From: Massilia sp. TS11
Lineage (GTDB): Bacteria > Pseudomonadota > Gammaproteobacteria > Burkholderiales > Burkholderiaceae_D
Direction of reading: 5' to 3'
NCBI RefSeq assembly: GCF_022012445.1
Contig: NZ_JAKLTS010000002.1
Location: 1-64,000, forward strand
Length of the DNA stretch: 64,000 nucleotides
In this document: positions 17,993 to 26,431 of the stretch, piece after piece
Position numbering within the stretch: position 1 is the stretch's first letter
Layout: every line of letters starts with the position of its first letter
Notes under the pieces: generated by a model
Seen by the model: the letters and a program-made list of their open reading frames with translations, nothing else
Told to the model about the DNA's origin: nothing
Database searches by the model: none
Position numbers and translations under genes: made by a program

Positions 17993-18223
17993 ATGCTGGC
18001 CATGCGTCCGGGTTGTGAATGCTGCGATGCCGATCTGCCGGCCGATGCCGGCGGCGCCATGATCTGCAGTTTCGAGTGCACCTTCTGCGCCGCCTGCGCC
18101 GCGCGTCTGGGCGCCTGCCCGAATTGCGGCGGCGAGCTGCTGGCGCGGCCGCGCCGGCCGGCCGCCAAGCTGCCCAGCTACCCGGCCCAGACGGCGCGCG
18201 TGCACAAACCGGGCGGCTGCTGA
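17993..18223 (+). CDS. DUF1272 small zinc-finger-like protein
   Basis: The 76 aa protein is cysteine-rich: RPGCECCDADLP, then MICSFECTFCAACAA and CPNCGGEL. This matches DUF1272, a family expected to bind two metals through paired CxxC motifs. GAGAGGAGAG lies just before the ATG. It is 12 bp after the isochorismatase and 1 bp before the GlxA-type regulator. Its function is unknown. Confidence 0.9.
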   Translation: MLAMRPGCECCDADLPADAGGAMICSFECTFCAACAARLGACPNCGGELLARPRRPAAKLPSYPAQTARVHKPGGC

Positions 18224-18224
18224 C

Positions 18225-19163
18225 ATGGCAGCGGTGGCCGTCCATTTCGTGCTGCTGCCCGGCTACCTGCTGTCCGAACTGGCGGCGGCGGCCGAGGCCC
18301 TGCGCATCGCCAACCGCTTCGGCGCCGCCTTCCGTCTGCACTACCACAGCGCCGCGCCGGACCCGGTCAGTTCGCTCGGTCTCGGCATCAGCGGCACCAC
18401 GGCCCTGCCCGAGCAGCTGGCCGACGGCGCCTGGCTGGTGCTGCCCGGCCTGGCCAGCGACCAGCGCGATGCGCGCGCCATTGCGCGTACCGAGCGCTGG
18501 CTGGCGCGCGTCTGGCACCCGGGCGTGCAGCTGGTGACGATCTGCTCGGGCGCGCTGCTGGCGGCCGGCGCCGGTCTGCTCGCGGGCCGCCAGTGCACCA
18601 CCCACCACAGCCTGATCGCCGAGCTGCGCCAGCTGGCGCCGGGCGCGCGCGTCGAGGACAACCGCATCTTCGTGATCGACGGGCCGGTCGCCACATCGGC
18701 CGGCGTGACCACCGGAGTCGACCTGATGCTGGAACTGATTGCGCGCGCCGGCGGGCCGCAGCTGGCGCTGCAGGTCGCGCGCGAGATGGTGGTCTGGCTG
18801 CGGCGCGACGGCCAGGCCCCGCAGCTGTCGCCGCTGCTCGACTACCGCAACCATCTGCACCCGGCCATCCACCGCGTGCAGGATGCGATCGCCGCCAATC
18901 CGGCGCGCCCCTGGCCGCTGAACGAGCTGGCGGCCATCGCCTGCGTCACGCCGCGCCACCTGAACCGCCTGTTCAAGGCCAATACCGGCATCACCCCGCT
19001 CGACTACCACCAGGGCCTGCAGCTGGCCCTGGCCGAGGGGCTGGCGCGCCAGGGCAGCCTGTCGCTCGAGCGCGTGGCCGAGGCCAGCGGCTTCGGCTCG
19101 GCGCGCGACCTGCGCCGCGTCTGGCTCAAGCAGCGCGGCACACCGCTGCGGCGCGCGCACTAG
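18225..19163 (+). CDS. GlxA-type AraC-family transcriptional regulator with DJ-1/PfpI domain
   Basis: In this 312 aa protein, residues 5-190 form a DJ-1/PfpI-like domain with the nucleophile-elbow segment TICSGALLAAGAGLLAGRQCTTHH. Residues 210-312 hold the AraC double helix-turn-helix (LNELAAIACVTPRHLNRLFKANTGITPLDY and LERVAEASGFGSARDLRRVW). It probably regulates the isochorismatase and DUF1272 genes just upstream, which is inference from context. Its end overlaps the end of the convergent Fic gene by 4 bp. Confidence 0.9.
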   Translation: MAAVAVHFVLLPGYLLSELAAAAEALRIANRFGAAFRLHYHSAAPDPVSSLGLGISGTTALPEQLADGAWLVLPGLASDQRDARAIARTERWLARVWHPGVQLVTICSGALLAAGAGLLAGRQCTTHHSLIAELRQLAPGARVEDNRIFVIDGPVATSAGVTTGVDLMLELIARAGGPQLALQVAREMVVWLRRDGQAPQLSPLLDYRNHLHPAIHRVQDAIAANPARPWPLNELAAIACVTPRHLNRLFKANTGITPLDYHQGLQLALAEGLARQGSLSLERVAEASGFGSARDLRRVWLKQRGTPLRRAH

Positions 19164-19810
19164 CTCTGCTCGACCAGCAGCTGCAGTTCGGCCGCGGCCA
19201 GAATCCATTCGAGCGCATAAGGCAGAAAGGCGCTGGCGTCGCCATACAGCAGCCAGGCCTGCAGGCAGGCCAGGTGGCGCGCGCGGTCGCGGTAGAGCAG
19301 ATAGGCCAGGGGCAGGGGCCGCGGCCCGCACAGGCCGTGCTGGCGCAACAGGCAGGACAGCAGGTGGCGCGCGCAGCGTCCGTTGCCGTCATAGAAAGGG
19401 TGGATGGCGATGAAGTGCGCAAACGCGCCGATCGCCAGCAGCAGCGGCGACAGCTGCGGCAGCTGCAGGCGGATGCCCGCCAGGCTGCGCAGGGCCGCCG
19501 GAATGCGCTGCGGCGCCAGATAGCACAGGGTCGGTTGCCCGGTCGCGCTGAACGAATAACAGGCCTGCTGGCGCACGGCCTGGCATGCGATGCCGGCCTG
19601 GCCGGTGGCGATCGCCCAGGCCAGGCTGTCGGCAAAACGCGCCTGGGCCGGACTGGCGTCCGGCGCCAGGCGCGTCCGGCCCGCGCGCGGCTGCAGGCTG
19701 TAAGGCAGCAGCTGGCGCAGGCGCTGTTCGGCCGCCGCCAAGGGCAGGCGCACGCCCGCCACGCCATCCCAGGCGAAGGGATCACGCACGGTGGGCAGGG
19801 CGGCGAACAT
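19160..19810 (-). CDS. Stand-alone Fic-domain protein
   Basis: Fic enzymes transfer AMP or other phosphate-containing groups to target proteins. The 216 aa protein carries a full core motif, HPFYDGNGRCAR, around residue 137, with a preceding FAHFIAIHPF helix. I see no [S/T]xxxE[G/N] inhibitory motif anywhere in the chain. It is therefore either controlled by a separate antitoxin, which is not obvious nearby, or self-limiting by other means. It begins 53 bp after the small secreted protein at 19864-20274 on the same strand, so it may be the last gene of that accessory cluster. There is no signal peptide. Confidence 0.85.
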   Translation of the reverse strand: MFAALPTVRDPFAWDGVAGVRLPLAAAEQRLRQLLPYSLQPRAGRTRLAPDASPAQARFADSLAWAIATGQAGIACQAVRQQACYSFSATGQPTLCYLAPQRIPAALRSLAGIRLQLPQLSPLLLAIGAFAHFIAIHPFYDGNGRCARHLLSCLLRQHGLCGPRPLPLAYLLYRDRARHLACLQAWLLYGDASAFLPYALEWILAAAELQLLVEQS

Positions 19811-19863
19811 AGCGGCAAGCGACTTGGCACCCGATTGCGGTGGGCATCGGACGCCTCGCAGAC

Positions 19864-20274
19864 TCAGTGGGCGCGCAGCAGGCTGCGGCCATGGTCGAGC
19901 GGGAACTGGTCGGGCGGGCTTTCGCTTGCGCCGCGACGCTCGTCAAACTCGACGAACACGTCGTAGACGCGCGGCGCGCCCGGATCGGACCAGTCGAGCG
20001 CCAGCAGATAGAGCTGCACCCCGCGTGGCTGACAGTAGTAGCTGAGGCGCCCGGCGCGCTGCGCTTCGGTCAGGCCGCGCACAAACGGCCCCGCCGCCAG
20101 GTCGACCGCGCGCGTCGGCGCGTGCAGGCTGACGCGCGCGCCATCCTCGTGCACGCGCAGCTGGTAGCGGCCGCTCGGACAGGTGAGATCGATCTGCCGG
20201 CTCTGCGCGTGGACGCACTGCGTCGCGCAGGCAAACATGAGAAAGAGCAGGCGGTGAATCAGTCGGGAAGGCAT
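19864..20274 (-). CDS. Small secreted protein of unknown function
   Basis: This 136 aa protein has a signal peptide (MPSRLIHRLLFLMFACATQCVHAQ) and then a beta-rich sequence with two cysteines (LTCPSGRYQL and YYCQPRGVQLYL). I recognise no family. The ATG has an AAGGGGG site, and the frame extending further upstream (to 20865) is rejected because it reads out of frame through two other genes. It follows the preceding small secreted gene by 11 bp. A periplasmic partner or immunity protein for the JAB-like protein encoded upstream is a context-based guess. Confidence 0.7.
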   Translation of the reverse strand: MPSRLIHRLLFLMFACATQCVHAQSRQIDLTCPSGRYQLRVHEDGARVSLHAPTRAVDLAAGPFVRGLTEAQRAGRLSYYCQPRGVQLYLLALDWSDPGAPRVYDVFVEFDERRGASESPPDQFPLDHGRSLLRAH

Positions 20275-20285
20275 CGGCGGCCCCC

Positions 20286-20732
20286 TTAGCGTGGGCTCGC
20301 GGCCGCGCTGGCCGCGAGCGCCTGCAGACCGGTGCCGGTGGAATAGCGCAGGCCCAGATTCACGGCCTGGGGAAAGCGCTCGTCCAGCGCGATGCCGTTG
20401 AAGCTGATCGTGAGGCTCTCGTCCTGGCAGCGCAGCTGGATGCGGCCGACCACGCGGTAATCGCGCAGGGCGCGCGCCAGCGCGGTGTCGGCGATATCGA
20501 TCTGATCGCTGCGCGGCGCGTCGGTCATCAGGAGGGTCTGGTTCTCGGCCAGATGCAGGCGGTACTGGGTGCCGCGGCAGCTGGCCCGGTAGTCCTCGCT
20601 GACGGCAGTGGGGCTGATGAAATGGCGTCCGGATGTAATTTCCACGCGCTCCTGGGCGGTGGCCGTCGTCGCGCAGCCGAGCGCGACGCTGATAAGGGCG
20701 GCCAGCATGTGGCCGGGTGCTACGGTATGCAT
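20286..20732 (-). CDS. Small secreted protein of unknown function
   Basis: The protein (148 aa) has a signal peptide (MHTVAPGHMLAALISVALGCATTATAQ). The mature part has two cysteines (YRASCRGTQYRL and IQLRCQDESLTISF) and looks beta-rich. No family recognised. It lies between the JAB-like gene (32 bp upstream) and a second small secreted protein (11 bp downstream), all on the minus strand. Size, leader and paired cysteines are similar to the downstream gene, but I cannot show homology. Confidence 0.7.
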   Translation of the reverse strand: MHTVAPGHMLAALISVALGCATTATAQERVEITSGRHFISPTAVSEDYRASCRGTQYRLHLAENQTLLMTDAPRSDQIDIADTALARALRDYRVVGRIQLRCQDESLTISFNGIALDERFPQAVNLGLRYSTGTGLQALAASAAASPR

Positions 20733-20764
20733 GAATTCCTCTCGGTTGGGATGGATGGCGCTGA

Positions 20765-21691
20765 TCAGGGGTGGGCGATGTCGTGGGTGATGTCGACCCG
20801 TTCGGCGGCGCGGTTGGCGTCCGGCCCTTTGCCCATGAACTCGTAGGTGGTCTTGCTGCCGACATCGAGTATGTACTGCATCATGCCGGGATCGATCCAG
20901 CCATTCGGATTACTGTCGATCAGCTGATTGATGATCACCTGGTCGGCGCGCGCATCGTTCGCGCTATTGCCGGTGTAGGAGGGGATGCCGGCATCCTGTT
21001 GCAGCTTGGCCGGATGCGAATGCAGCACCGCCACCAGCTGGTCGCCCGGCTGCATCAGGCTGGGGTCGAGATAAAAGCTGAAGGAGTCGGGGCCGCCCTT
21101 GATCAGGCTGGTCGTATGCAGATTGCCGCTCGCGTCAGCGATGATGCCGACCGCCCACTCGAGCTTCGATTCGAGCGCCAGAATCTGCTCCGAGAAGGCC
21201 AGCACGGTATTGCGCAGGTGGTCCATATTGACATGGGCCGGGTGGCGCACCGGGATCGGGGCGCTGTGGTGGGCCTCGCCGCCGCCACCGCCGCCGCCGC
21301 CATCGGCACTGCCGCCGCCGCTCGGGCCCGGACCCGGATCGGGCGCGTAGGGATCGGGCAGCCAGGGCGTGTCGTTCGGGTCGTAGCTGCCGCTGATGGT
21401 GACGATCGGATCGGGTCCCTGGTTCGGGTCGTAGGGACCGCTCAGGCCGGAACCGCCCGAACTGGCGCCCGCGTGCTGGGTGCCGCCGCCCGGTTTCAGC
21501 GCGACCTTGCCATCGTCCTGGTGCTGCTGGCCGTGCTTGAGCAGGGCATGGATGGCGTCGAACTCGCTGCCGTCGTGGCCTGCGTGGTAGGCAAAGGCGG
21601 CCAGCTGGCTGGGCAGGCCCTGCGGGCTGGTATCGACCGGAATCACGCCGGCCGGGTGGCCGATCGGGCCGCCGACGATGTCGCTGTGCAT
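20765..21691 (-). CDS. Glycine/proline-rich protein with C-terminal JAB/MPN-like domain (possible effector)
   Basis: This 308 aa protein has no signal peptide. Residues 1-75 are a His/Gly-rich head (GLPSQLAAFAYHAGHDGSE). Residues 75-150 are a low-complexity linker with two SGxYDPN units and a glycine run. The C-terminal part looks like a JAB1/MPN metalloprotease: Glu in ALESKLEWAVGII, HSHP in QLVAVLHSHPAKL, and a downstream PSYTGNSANDARADQ that could give the Ser/Asp of SxxxxxxxD. This assignment is by eye. GAGGAG precedes the ATG. A linker-plus-hydrolase layout with two small secreted proteins behind it resembles polymorphic toxin loci; that is inference. Confidence 0.6.
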   Translation of the reverse strand: MHSDIVGGPIGHPAGVIPVDTSPQGLPSQLAAFAYHAGHDGSEFDAIHALLKHGQQHQDDGKVALKPGGGTQHAGASSGGSGLSGPYDPNQGPDPIVTISGSYDPNDTPWLPDPYAPDPGPGPSGGGSADGGGGGGGGEAHHSAPIPVRHPAHVNMDHLRNTVLAFSEQILALESKLEWAVGIIADASGNLHTTSLIKGGPDSFSFYLDPSLMQPGDQLVAVLHSHPAKLQQDAGIPSYTGNSANDARADQVIINQLIDSNPNGWIDPGMMQYILDVGSKTTYEFMGKGPDANRAAERVDITHDIAHP

Positions 21692-22051
21692 GATGTTCTC
21701 CTCGTGAGATGTGTGCGCCGGTTGGCGCGTCCGGAGCGAATTCTAGGGACGCACGATTGCTTTTTTGGCAGGATCTGCAGGCAGACTGATGCGTCTCAAT
21801 CAGGCCGGTCCGATTGATCCGGAGCGCCTGCCCGGACCCCGGCCGTCGTGTTAATACGCGCGCGCACTGTCGCTTTTTTGACAACAAAATCGGCCCCGTT
21901 GCGGGCCGCCCGGGGGGCCTGCAGCGGGGCCGCCAGGGGCGTGGGTAAGCGGCTGCTCACCGGCTTAGGCCGGTGGTTGAGCCAAGTCTGCATGTCAAGG
22001 GTTTGGTGCTAAAAAAATTAAAACGAAACCAGTTGCGGTTCCGAAAGTCGG

Positions 22052-22067
22052 GTACTACAATTAGTCC
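22052..22067 (+). promoter_or_regulatory. Candidate NrdR box 1
   Basis: The core CTACAATTAG (22055-22064) fits the CwAnAnnTwG core of the NrdR consensus, though the flanks are poor. It lies exactly 30 bp upstream of a better box in the same phase. Paired boxes about three helical turns apart are the known NrdR arrangement. Confidence 0.55.
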
Positions 22068-22081
22068 CAGTTTCGATAACA

Positions 22082-22097
22082 ACACTAGATTTAGTGG
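22082..22097 (+). promoter_or_regulatory. Candidate NrdR box 2
   Basis: The sequence acactagatttagtgg matches 13 of 16 positions of the NrdR consensus acaCwAtATaTwGtgt. It lies about 150 bp before the nrdA start. With box 1 it implies NrdR repression of nrdAB. Confidence 0.65.
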
Positions 22098-22245
22098 TAC
22101 CCTTGGTCTCCATCCGGAGGCCGCGTTTTCCGAGAATTCATCGCTCACCAGCCGGATCAGACCGGGTGGACGGGATGTTTTTTTCTGTTTTTTTGGTAGA
22201 GCACTAGACAACAACTGCCACCGGCAGACCGTTCGTGGAGGCCCA

Positions 22246-25179
22246 ATGCACACTTCTCAAGACATTTCCATCAATCCGCACCCGGTCAACCCGACCGTGC
22301 CGGACGCCGAGGCCGCCCCGAGCGCTGCTTCGCTGGTCGAGCGCGGCGATTACCGCATCATCCGCCGCAATGGCGCCGTCGTGGCTTTCGAGCCGTCCAA
22401 GATCGCCGTCGCGATGACCAAGGCCTTCCTGGCGGTCAATGGCGGCCAGGGCGCCGCCTCGGCGCGCGTGCGCGAGCTGGTCGAGATGCTGACCAATAAT
22501 GTGGTGGCCGCCCTGGTGCGCCGCCAGCCCTCGGGCGGTACCTTCCATATCGAGGATGTGCAGGATCAGGTGGAACTGGCCTTGATGCGTTCGGGCGAAC
22601 ACGATGTCGCGCGCGCCTATGTGCTGTACCGCGCCAAGCAGATGGAAGAGCGGCGCAAGGCGCGCGAAGCGGCCGGCGGGACGGAACTGGCCGTGCCCCA
22701 GATTCACGTGGTCGATGGCGGCAACCGCCGTCCGCTCGATGTCAAGGAAGTGCGCGCCCTGATCGGCGCCGCCTGCTCGGGCCTGGAAAAGCATGTCGAC
22801 GCCGAAGCCATCGTCGCCGAAACCCTGAAGAATCTGTACGACGGCGTGCCGGTCGAGGAGCTGCACAAGTCGGCCATCCTGGCCGCCCGTGCGCTGATGG
22901 AAAAAGACCCGGCCTATTCGCAGGTGACGGCGCGCATCCTGCTGCACACGATCCGTAAGGAAGTGTTCGGCAAGGAAGTGCCGCAGGCCGCCGCCGCGGC
23001 CGCCTATGTCGAGTACTTCCCGAAGTACATCGCCAAGGGCATCGAGAATGAGCTGCTGAACCCGGAACTGGCCAAGTTCGACCTCGAGAAGCTGGCCAAG
23101 GCCCTGGTCGCCGAGCGCGACCTGCAGTTCGGCTACCTCGGCCTGCAGACCCTGTACGACCGCTACTTCCTGCACGTGCGCGATGTGCGCATCGAGATGC
23201 CGCAGGCCTTCTATATGCGGGTCGCCATGGGCCTGGCCCTGAACGAGAGCGAGCGCGAAGCACGCACCATCGAGTTCTACAACCTGCTGTCGACCTTCGA
23301 CTTCATGAGCTCGACCCCGACCCTGTTCAACTCGGGCACCCTGCGTTCGCAGCTGTCGTCCTGCTATCTGACCACCGTTTCGGACGACCTCGACGGCATC
23401 TACGAAGCGATCAAGGAAAACGCGCTGCTGGCCAAGTATGCCGGCGGCCTGGGCAATGACTGGACCCCGGTGCGCGCGCTCGGCTCCCATATCAAGGGCA
23501 CGAATGGCAAGTCGCAGGGCGTGGTGCCCTTCCTGAAAGTGGTGAATGACACGGCGGTGGCCGTGAACCAGGGCGGCAAGCGCAAGGGCGCCGTCTGCGC
23601 CTACCTGGAAACCTGGCACATGGACATCGAGGAATTCCTCGACCTGCGCAAGAACACCGGCGACGACCGCCGCCGCACCCACGACATGAACACGGCCAAC
23701 TGGATTCCCGACCTGTTCATGAAGCGCGTGATGGAGAAGACCGACTGGACCCTGTTCTCGCCCTCGGAAGCGCCGGACCTGCACGACAAGGTCGGCAAGG
23801 CCTTCGAACAAGCCTATCTCGGCTATGAAGCCAAGGCCGCACGCGGCGAAATGCGCGTGTTCAAGAAGATCCCGGCGATCGACCTGTGGCGCAAGATGCT
23901 GTCGATGCTGTTCGAAACCGGTCACCCGTGGATCACCTTCAAGGATCCGTGCAACATCCGCTCGCCGCAGCAGCACGTCGGCGTCGTGCACAGCTCGAAT
24001 CTGTGCACCGAGATCACGCTCAATACCAATAGCGAAGAGATCGCCGTCTGCAACCTGGGCTCGGTGAACCTGCCGGCCCATATGAAGGAAGGCAAGCTCG
24101 ACCACGTGAAGCTGCAGAAGACCGTGCGCACCGCCATGCGCATGCTCGACAACGTGATCGACATTAACTACTACGCCGTCGACAAGGCCAAGAACGCCAA
24201 CCTGCGCCACCGTCCGGTCGGCATGGGCATCATGGGCTTCCAGGACTGCCTGCACATGATGCGCGTGCCGTTCGCCTCGCAGGCTTCGGTCGAATTCGCC
24301 GACACCTCGATGGAAGCGGTCTGCTACTACGCCTATCTGGCCTCGACCGAGCTGGCCGAGGAGCGCGGCCGCTACTCGTCCTACGAGGGCTCGCTGTGGG
24401 ACCGCGGCATCCTGCCGCAGGACTCGCTCAAGCTGCTGGCCGAGGAGCGCGGTGGTTATCTGGAAGTCAATACCAGCGAGACCATGGACTGGTCGATCGT
24501 GCGCAACCGCATCAAGCAGTTCGGCATGCGCAACTCGAACTGCGTGGCGATCGCCCCGACCGCGACGATCTCGAACATCATCGGCGTCTCGGCCTGTATC
24601 GAGCCGACCTTCCAGAACCTGTATGTGAAGTCGAACCTGTCCGGTGAATTCACCGAGATCAACGCCTACCTGGTGCGCGACCTGAAGGCGCGCGATCTGT
24701 GGGACGAGGTGATGATCGCCGACCTCAAATACTTCGACGGCTCGCTGACCAAGATCGACCGCGTGCCGCAGGACCTGCGCGACCTGTACGCGACCGCCTT
24801 CGAAGTCGACCCGAGCTGGCTGGTCGAAGCCGCCTCGCGCCGCCAGAAGTGGATCGACCAGGCCCAGTCGCTGAACATCTACATGGCCGGCGCCTCGGGC
24901 AAGAAGCTGGACGAAACCTATAAGCTGGCCTGGCTGCGCGGCCTGAAGACCACCTACTACCTGCGCACCATCGCCGCCACCCACAGCGAGAAGTCGACCT
25001 CGAAGGCCGGCGCGCTGAACGCCGTGTCGGCCGAGGCCGCCAAAGCCGCCGCCGCCGCCGCGGCCGCCCCGCAGCCGGCCGTGCCGGCCGCCGCGGCCCC
25101 GGGCACGGTGCAGGAAGGCGCCGCCTGCTATCTGCGTCCGGGCGATCCGGGCTTTGAAGAGTGCGAAGCCTGCCAATAA
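22246..25179 (+). CDS. nrdA: Class Ia ribonucleotide reductase, large subunit
   Basis: NrdA reduces ribonucleoside diphosphates to deoxy forms with NrdB. The 977 aa protein appears to carry two N-terminal ATP-cone domains (about residues 40-135 and 145-240), so overall activity should be allosterically controlled. SCYL and NLCTEITLNT supply active-site cysteines and the N-x-C-x-E motif. Near the end is an alanine/proline-rich linker, then the redox-shuttle pair CEACQ. ATG 22246 with GGAGG is chosen over an upstream in-frame start at 21973, which would run through the promoter and NrdR boxes. nrdB follows after 75 bp. Confidence 0.97.
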   Translation: MHTSQDISINPHPVNPTVPDAEAAPSAASLVERGDYRIIRRNGAVVAFEPSKIAVAMTKAFLAVNGGQGAASARVRELVEMLTNNVVAALVRRQPSGGTFHIEDVQDQVELALMRSGEHDVARAYVLYRAKQMEERRKAREAAGGTELAVPQIHVVDGGNRRPLDVKEVRALIGAACSGLEKHVDAEAIVAETLKNLYDGVPVEELHKSAILAARALMEKDPAYSQVTARILLHTIRKEVFGKEVPQAAAAAAYVEYFPKYIAKGIENELLNPELAKFDLEKLAKALVAERDLQFGYLGLQTLYDRYFLHVRDVRIEMPQAFYMRVAMGLALNESEREARTIEFYNLLSTFDFMSSTPTLFNSGTLRSQLSSCYLTTVSDDLDGIYEAIKENALLAKYAGGLGNDWTPVRALGSHIKGTNGKSQGVVPFLKVVNDTAVAVNQGGKRKGAVCAYLETWHMDIEEFLDLRKNTGDDRRRTHDMNTANWIPDLFMKRVMEKTDWTLFSPSEAPDLHDKVGKAFEQAYLGYEAKAARGEMRVFKKIPAIDLWRKMLSMLFETGHPWITFKDPCNIRSPQQHVGVVHSSNLCTEITLNTNSEEIAVCNLGSVNLPAHMKEGKLDHVKLQKTVRTAMRMLDNVIDINYYAVDKAKNANLRHRPVGMGIMGFQDCLHMMRVPFASQASVEFADTSMEAVCYYAYLASTELAEERGRYSSYEGSLWDRGILPQDSLKLLAEERGGYLEVNTSETMDWSIVRNRIKQFGMRNSNCVAIAPTATISNIIGVSACIEPTFQNLYVKSNLSGEFTEINAYLVRDLKARDLWDEVMIADLKYFDGSLTKIDRVPQDLRDLYATAFEVDPSWLVEAASRRQKWIDQAQSLNIYMAGASGKKLDETYKLAWLRGLKTTYYLRTIAATHSEKSTSKAGALNAVSAEAAKAAAAAAAAPQPAVPAAAAPGTVQEGAACYLRPGDPGFEECEACQ

Positions 25180-25254
25180 CAGACGAGAGAGAAGAGAAGA
25201 CTGGAGGGCCGCGCGGGCGCGCGGTCCCCTGACCACTGAAGAGGAATGGAAATT

Positions 25255-26361
25255 ATGCTGTCTTGGGATGAAGAAACCAAAGCCGCGCCGCAGCCCCCGG
25301 TCATGCAAGGTGACGATCCGGTCGCAACCGCCGAGCAAGTCGCGATGCGCGTGAACGCCGACGACAAGCGCATCATCAACGGCAAGACCGACGTCAACCA
25401 GCTGGTGCCCTTCAAATACAAATGGGCCTGGGACAAATACCTGGCCGGCTGCGCCAACCACTGGATGCCGCAGGAAGTGAATATGCAGCGCGACATCGAG
25501 ACCTGGAAGAATCCGAACGGTCTGACCGATGACGAGCGCCGCATCGTCAAGCGCAACCTCGGCTTCTTCGTGACGGCCGACTCGCTGGCCGCCAACAATA
25601 TCGTGCTCGGCACCTACCGCCACATCACGGCCCCCGAGTGCCGCCAGTACCTGCTGCGCCAGGCCTTCGAGGAAGCGATCCACACCCACGCCTATCAATA
25701 CATCGTCGAGTCGCTCGGCCTGGATGAAGGCGAGATCTTCAACGCCTACAACGAGGTGCCGTCGATCCGCGACAAGGACCAGTTCCTGATCCCCTTCATC
25801 GAGACTCTGACCGATCCGGCCTTCCGCACCGGCACCATCGAAAACGACCAGAAGCTGCTCAAGTCCCTGATCGTGTTCGCCTGCCTGATGGAAGGCCTGT
25901 TCTTCTACGTCGGCTTCACCCAGATCCTGGCCCTGGGCCGCCAGAACAAGATGACCGGCGCTGCCGAGCAGTACCAGTACATCCTGCGCGACGAGTCGAT
26001 GCACTGCAATTTCGGTATCGACCTGATCAACTCGATCAAGCTCGAGAACCCGATGCTGTGGACCCCGGCCTTCCGTGACGAGATCAAGGCCCTGTTCGAA
26101 AAGGCCGTCGACCTCGAATACCGCTATGCCGAGGACACCATGCCGCGCGGCGTGCTGGGCCTGAACGCCTCGATGTTCAAGGGCTATCTGCGCTTCATCG
26201 CCAACCGCCGCGCCGTCCAGATCGGTCTGGACCCGCTGTTCCCGAACGAGGAAAACCCCTTCCCCTGGATGAGCGAGATGATCGACCTGAAGAAAGAGCG
26301 TAATTTCTTCGAGACGCGCGTCATCGAATACCAGACCGGTGGCGCCCTGAACTGGGACTAA
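25255..26361 (+). CDS. nrdB: Class Ia ribonucleotide reductase, small (radical) subunit
   Basis: NrdB holds the diiron-tyrosyl radical for NrdA. The 368 aa protein has the metal-ligand segments DSLAANN and [15 protein letters not shown]. The latter carries the ligand Glu/His and the Tyr expected at the radical position. [13 protein letters not shown] supplies the second E-x2-H ligand pair. MLSWDEE is a typical NrdB start; an ATG at 25246 is too close to the GAGGA ribosome site. A terminator follows the stop. Confidence 0.96.
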   Translation: MLSWDEETKAAPQPPVMQGDDPVATAEQVAMRVNADDKRIINGKTDVNQLVPFKYKWAWDKYLAGCANHWMPQEVNMQRDIETWKNPNGLTDDERRIVKRNLGFFVTADSLAANNIVLGTYRHITAPECRQYLLRQAFEEAIHTHAYQYIVESLGLDEGEIFNAYNEVPSIRDKDQFLIPFIETLTDPAFRTGTIENDQKLLKSLIVFACLMEGLFFYVGFTQILALGRQNKMTGAAEQYQYILRDESMHCNFGIDLINSIKLENPMLWTPAFRDEIKALFEKAVDLEYRYAEDTMPRGVLGLNASMFKGYLRFIANRRAVQIGLDPLFPNEENPFPWMSEMIDLKKERNFFETRVIEYQTGGALNWD

Positions 26362-26384
26362 TCCGATTACCTGTGCTGTACCTT

Positions 26385-26419
26385 AAGGCCGCCCGGCACC
26401 CGCCGTGTGGCCTTTTTTT
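26385..26419 (+). terminator. Intrinsic terminator of nrdAB
   Basis: AAGGCC (26385-26390) pairs with GGCCTT (26409-26414) around a GC-rich loop, followed by a run of T. It partly overlaps the leader of the next gene. Confidence 0.8.
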
Positions 26420-26431
26420 CATCGAGCGTCC

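Larger units (their letters stand above)
21692..22245. other. Intergenic region between the accessory cluster and nrdA
   Basis: No convincing gene is present in these 554 bases. The half next to nrdA is AT-richer than the surroundings and holds two NrdR-like boxes (listed separately). A CCGGCTTAGGCCGG palindrome lies near 21960, and two T-runs lie at about 22175-22195, just before the nrdA ribosome site. The divergent promoters for nrdA and the JAB-like gene must lie here. Confidence 0.7.

Noticed and set aside
19126-19830. Alternative minus-strand frame overlapping the Fic gene
   Set aside because: The Fic motif HPFYDGNGRCAR is only in the 19160-19810 frame.
22155-22200. Possible attenuator (CCGG hairpin followed by T-runs) in the nrdA leader
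   Set aside because: The stem is only 4 bp and the T-runs are interrupted; too weak to call.
22204-26004. Minus-strand open frame of 1266 codons opposite nrdAB
   Set aside because: It is an antisense shadow of nrdA and nrdB, with no family features or ribosome site.
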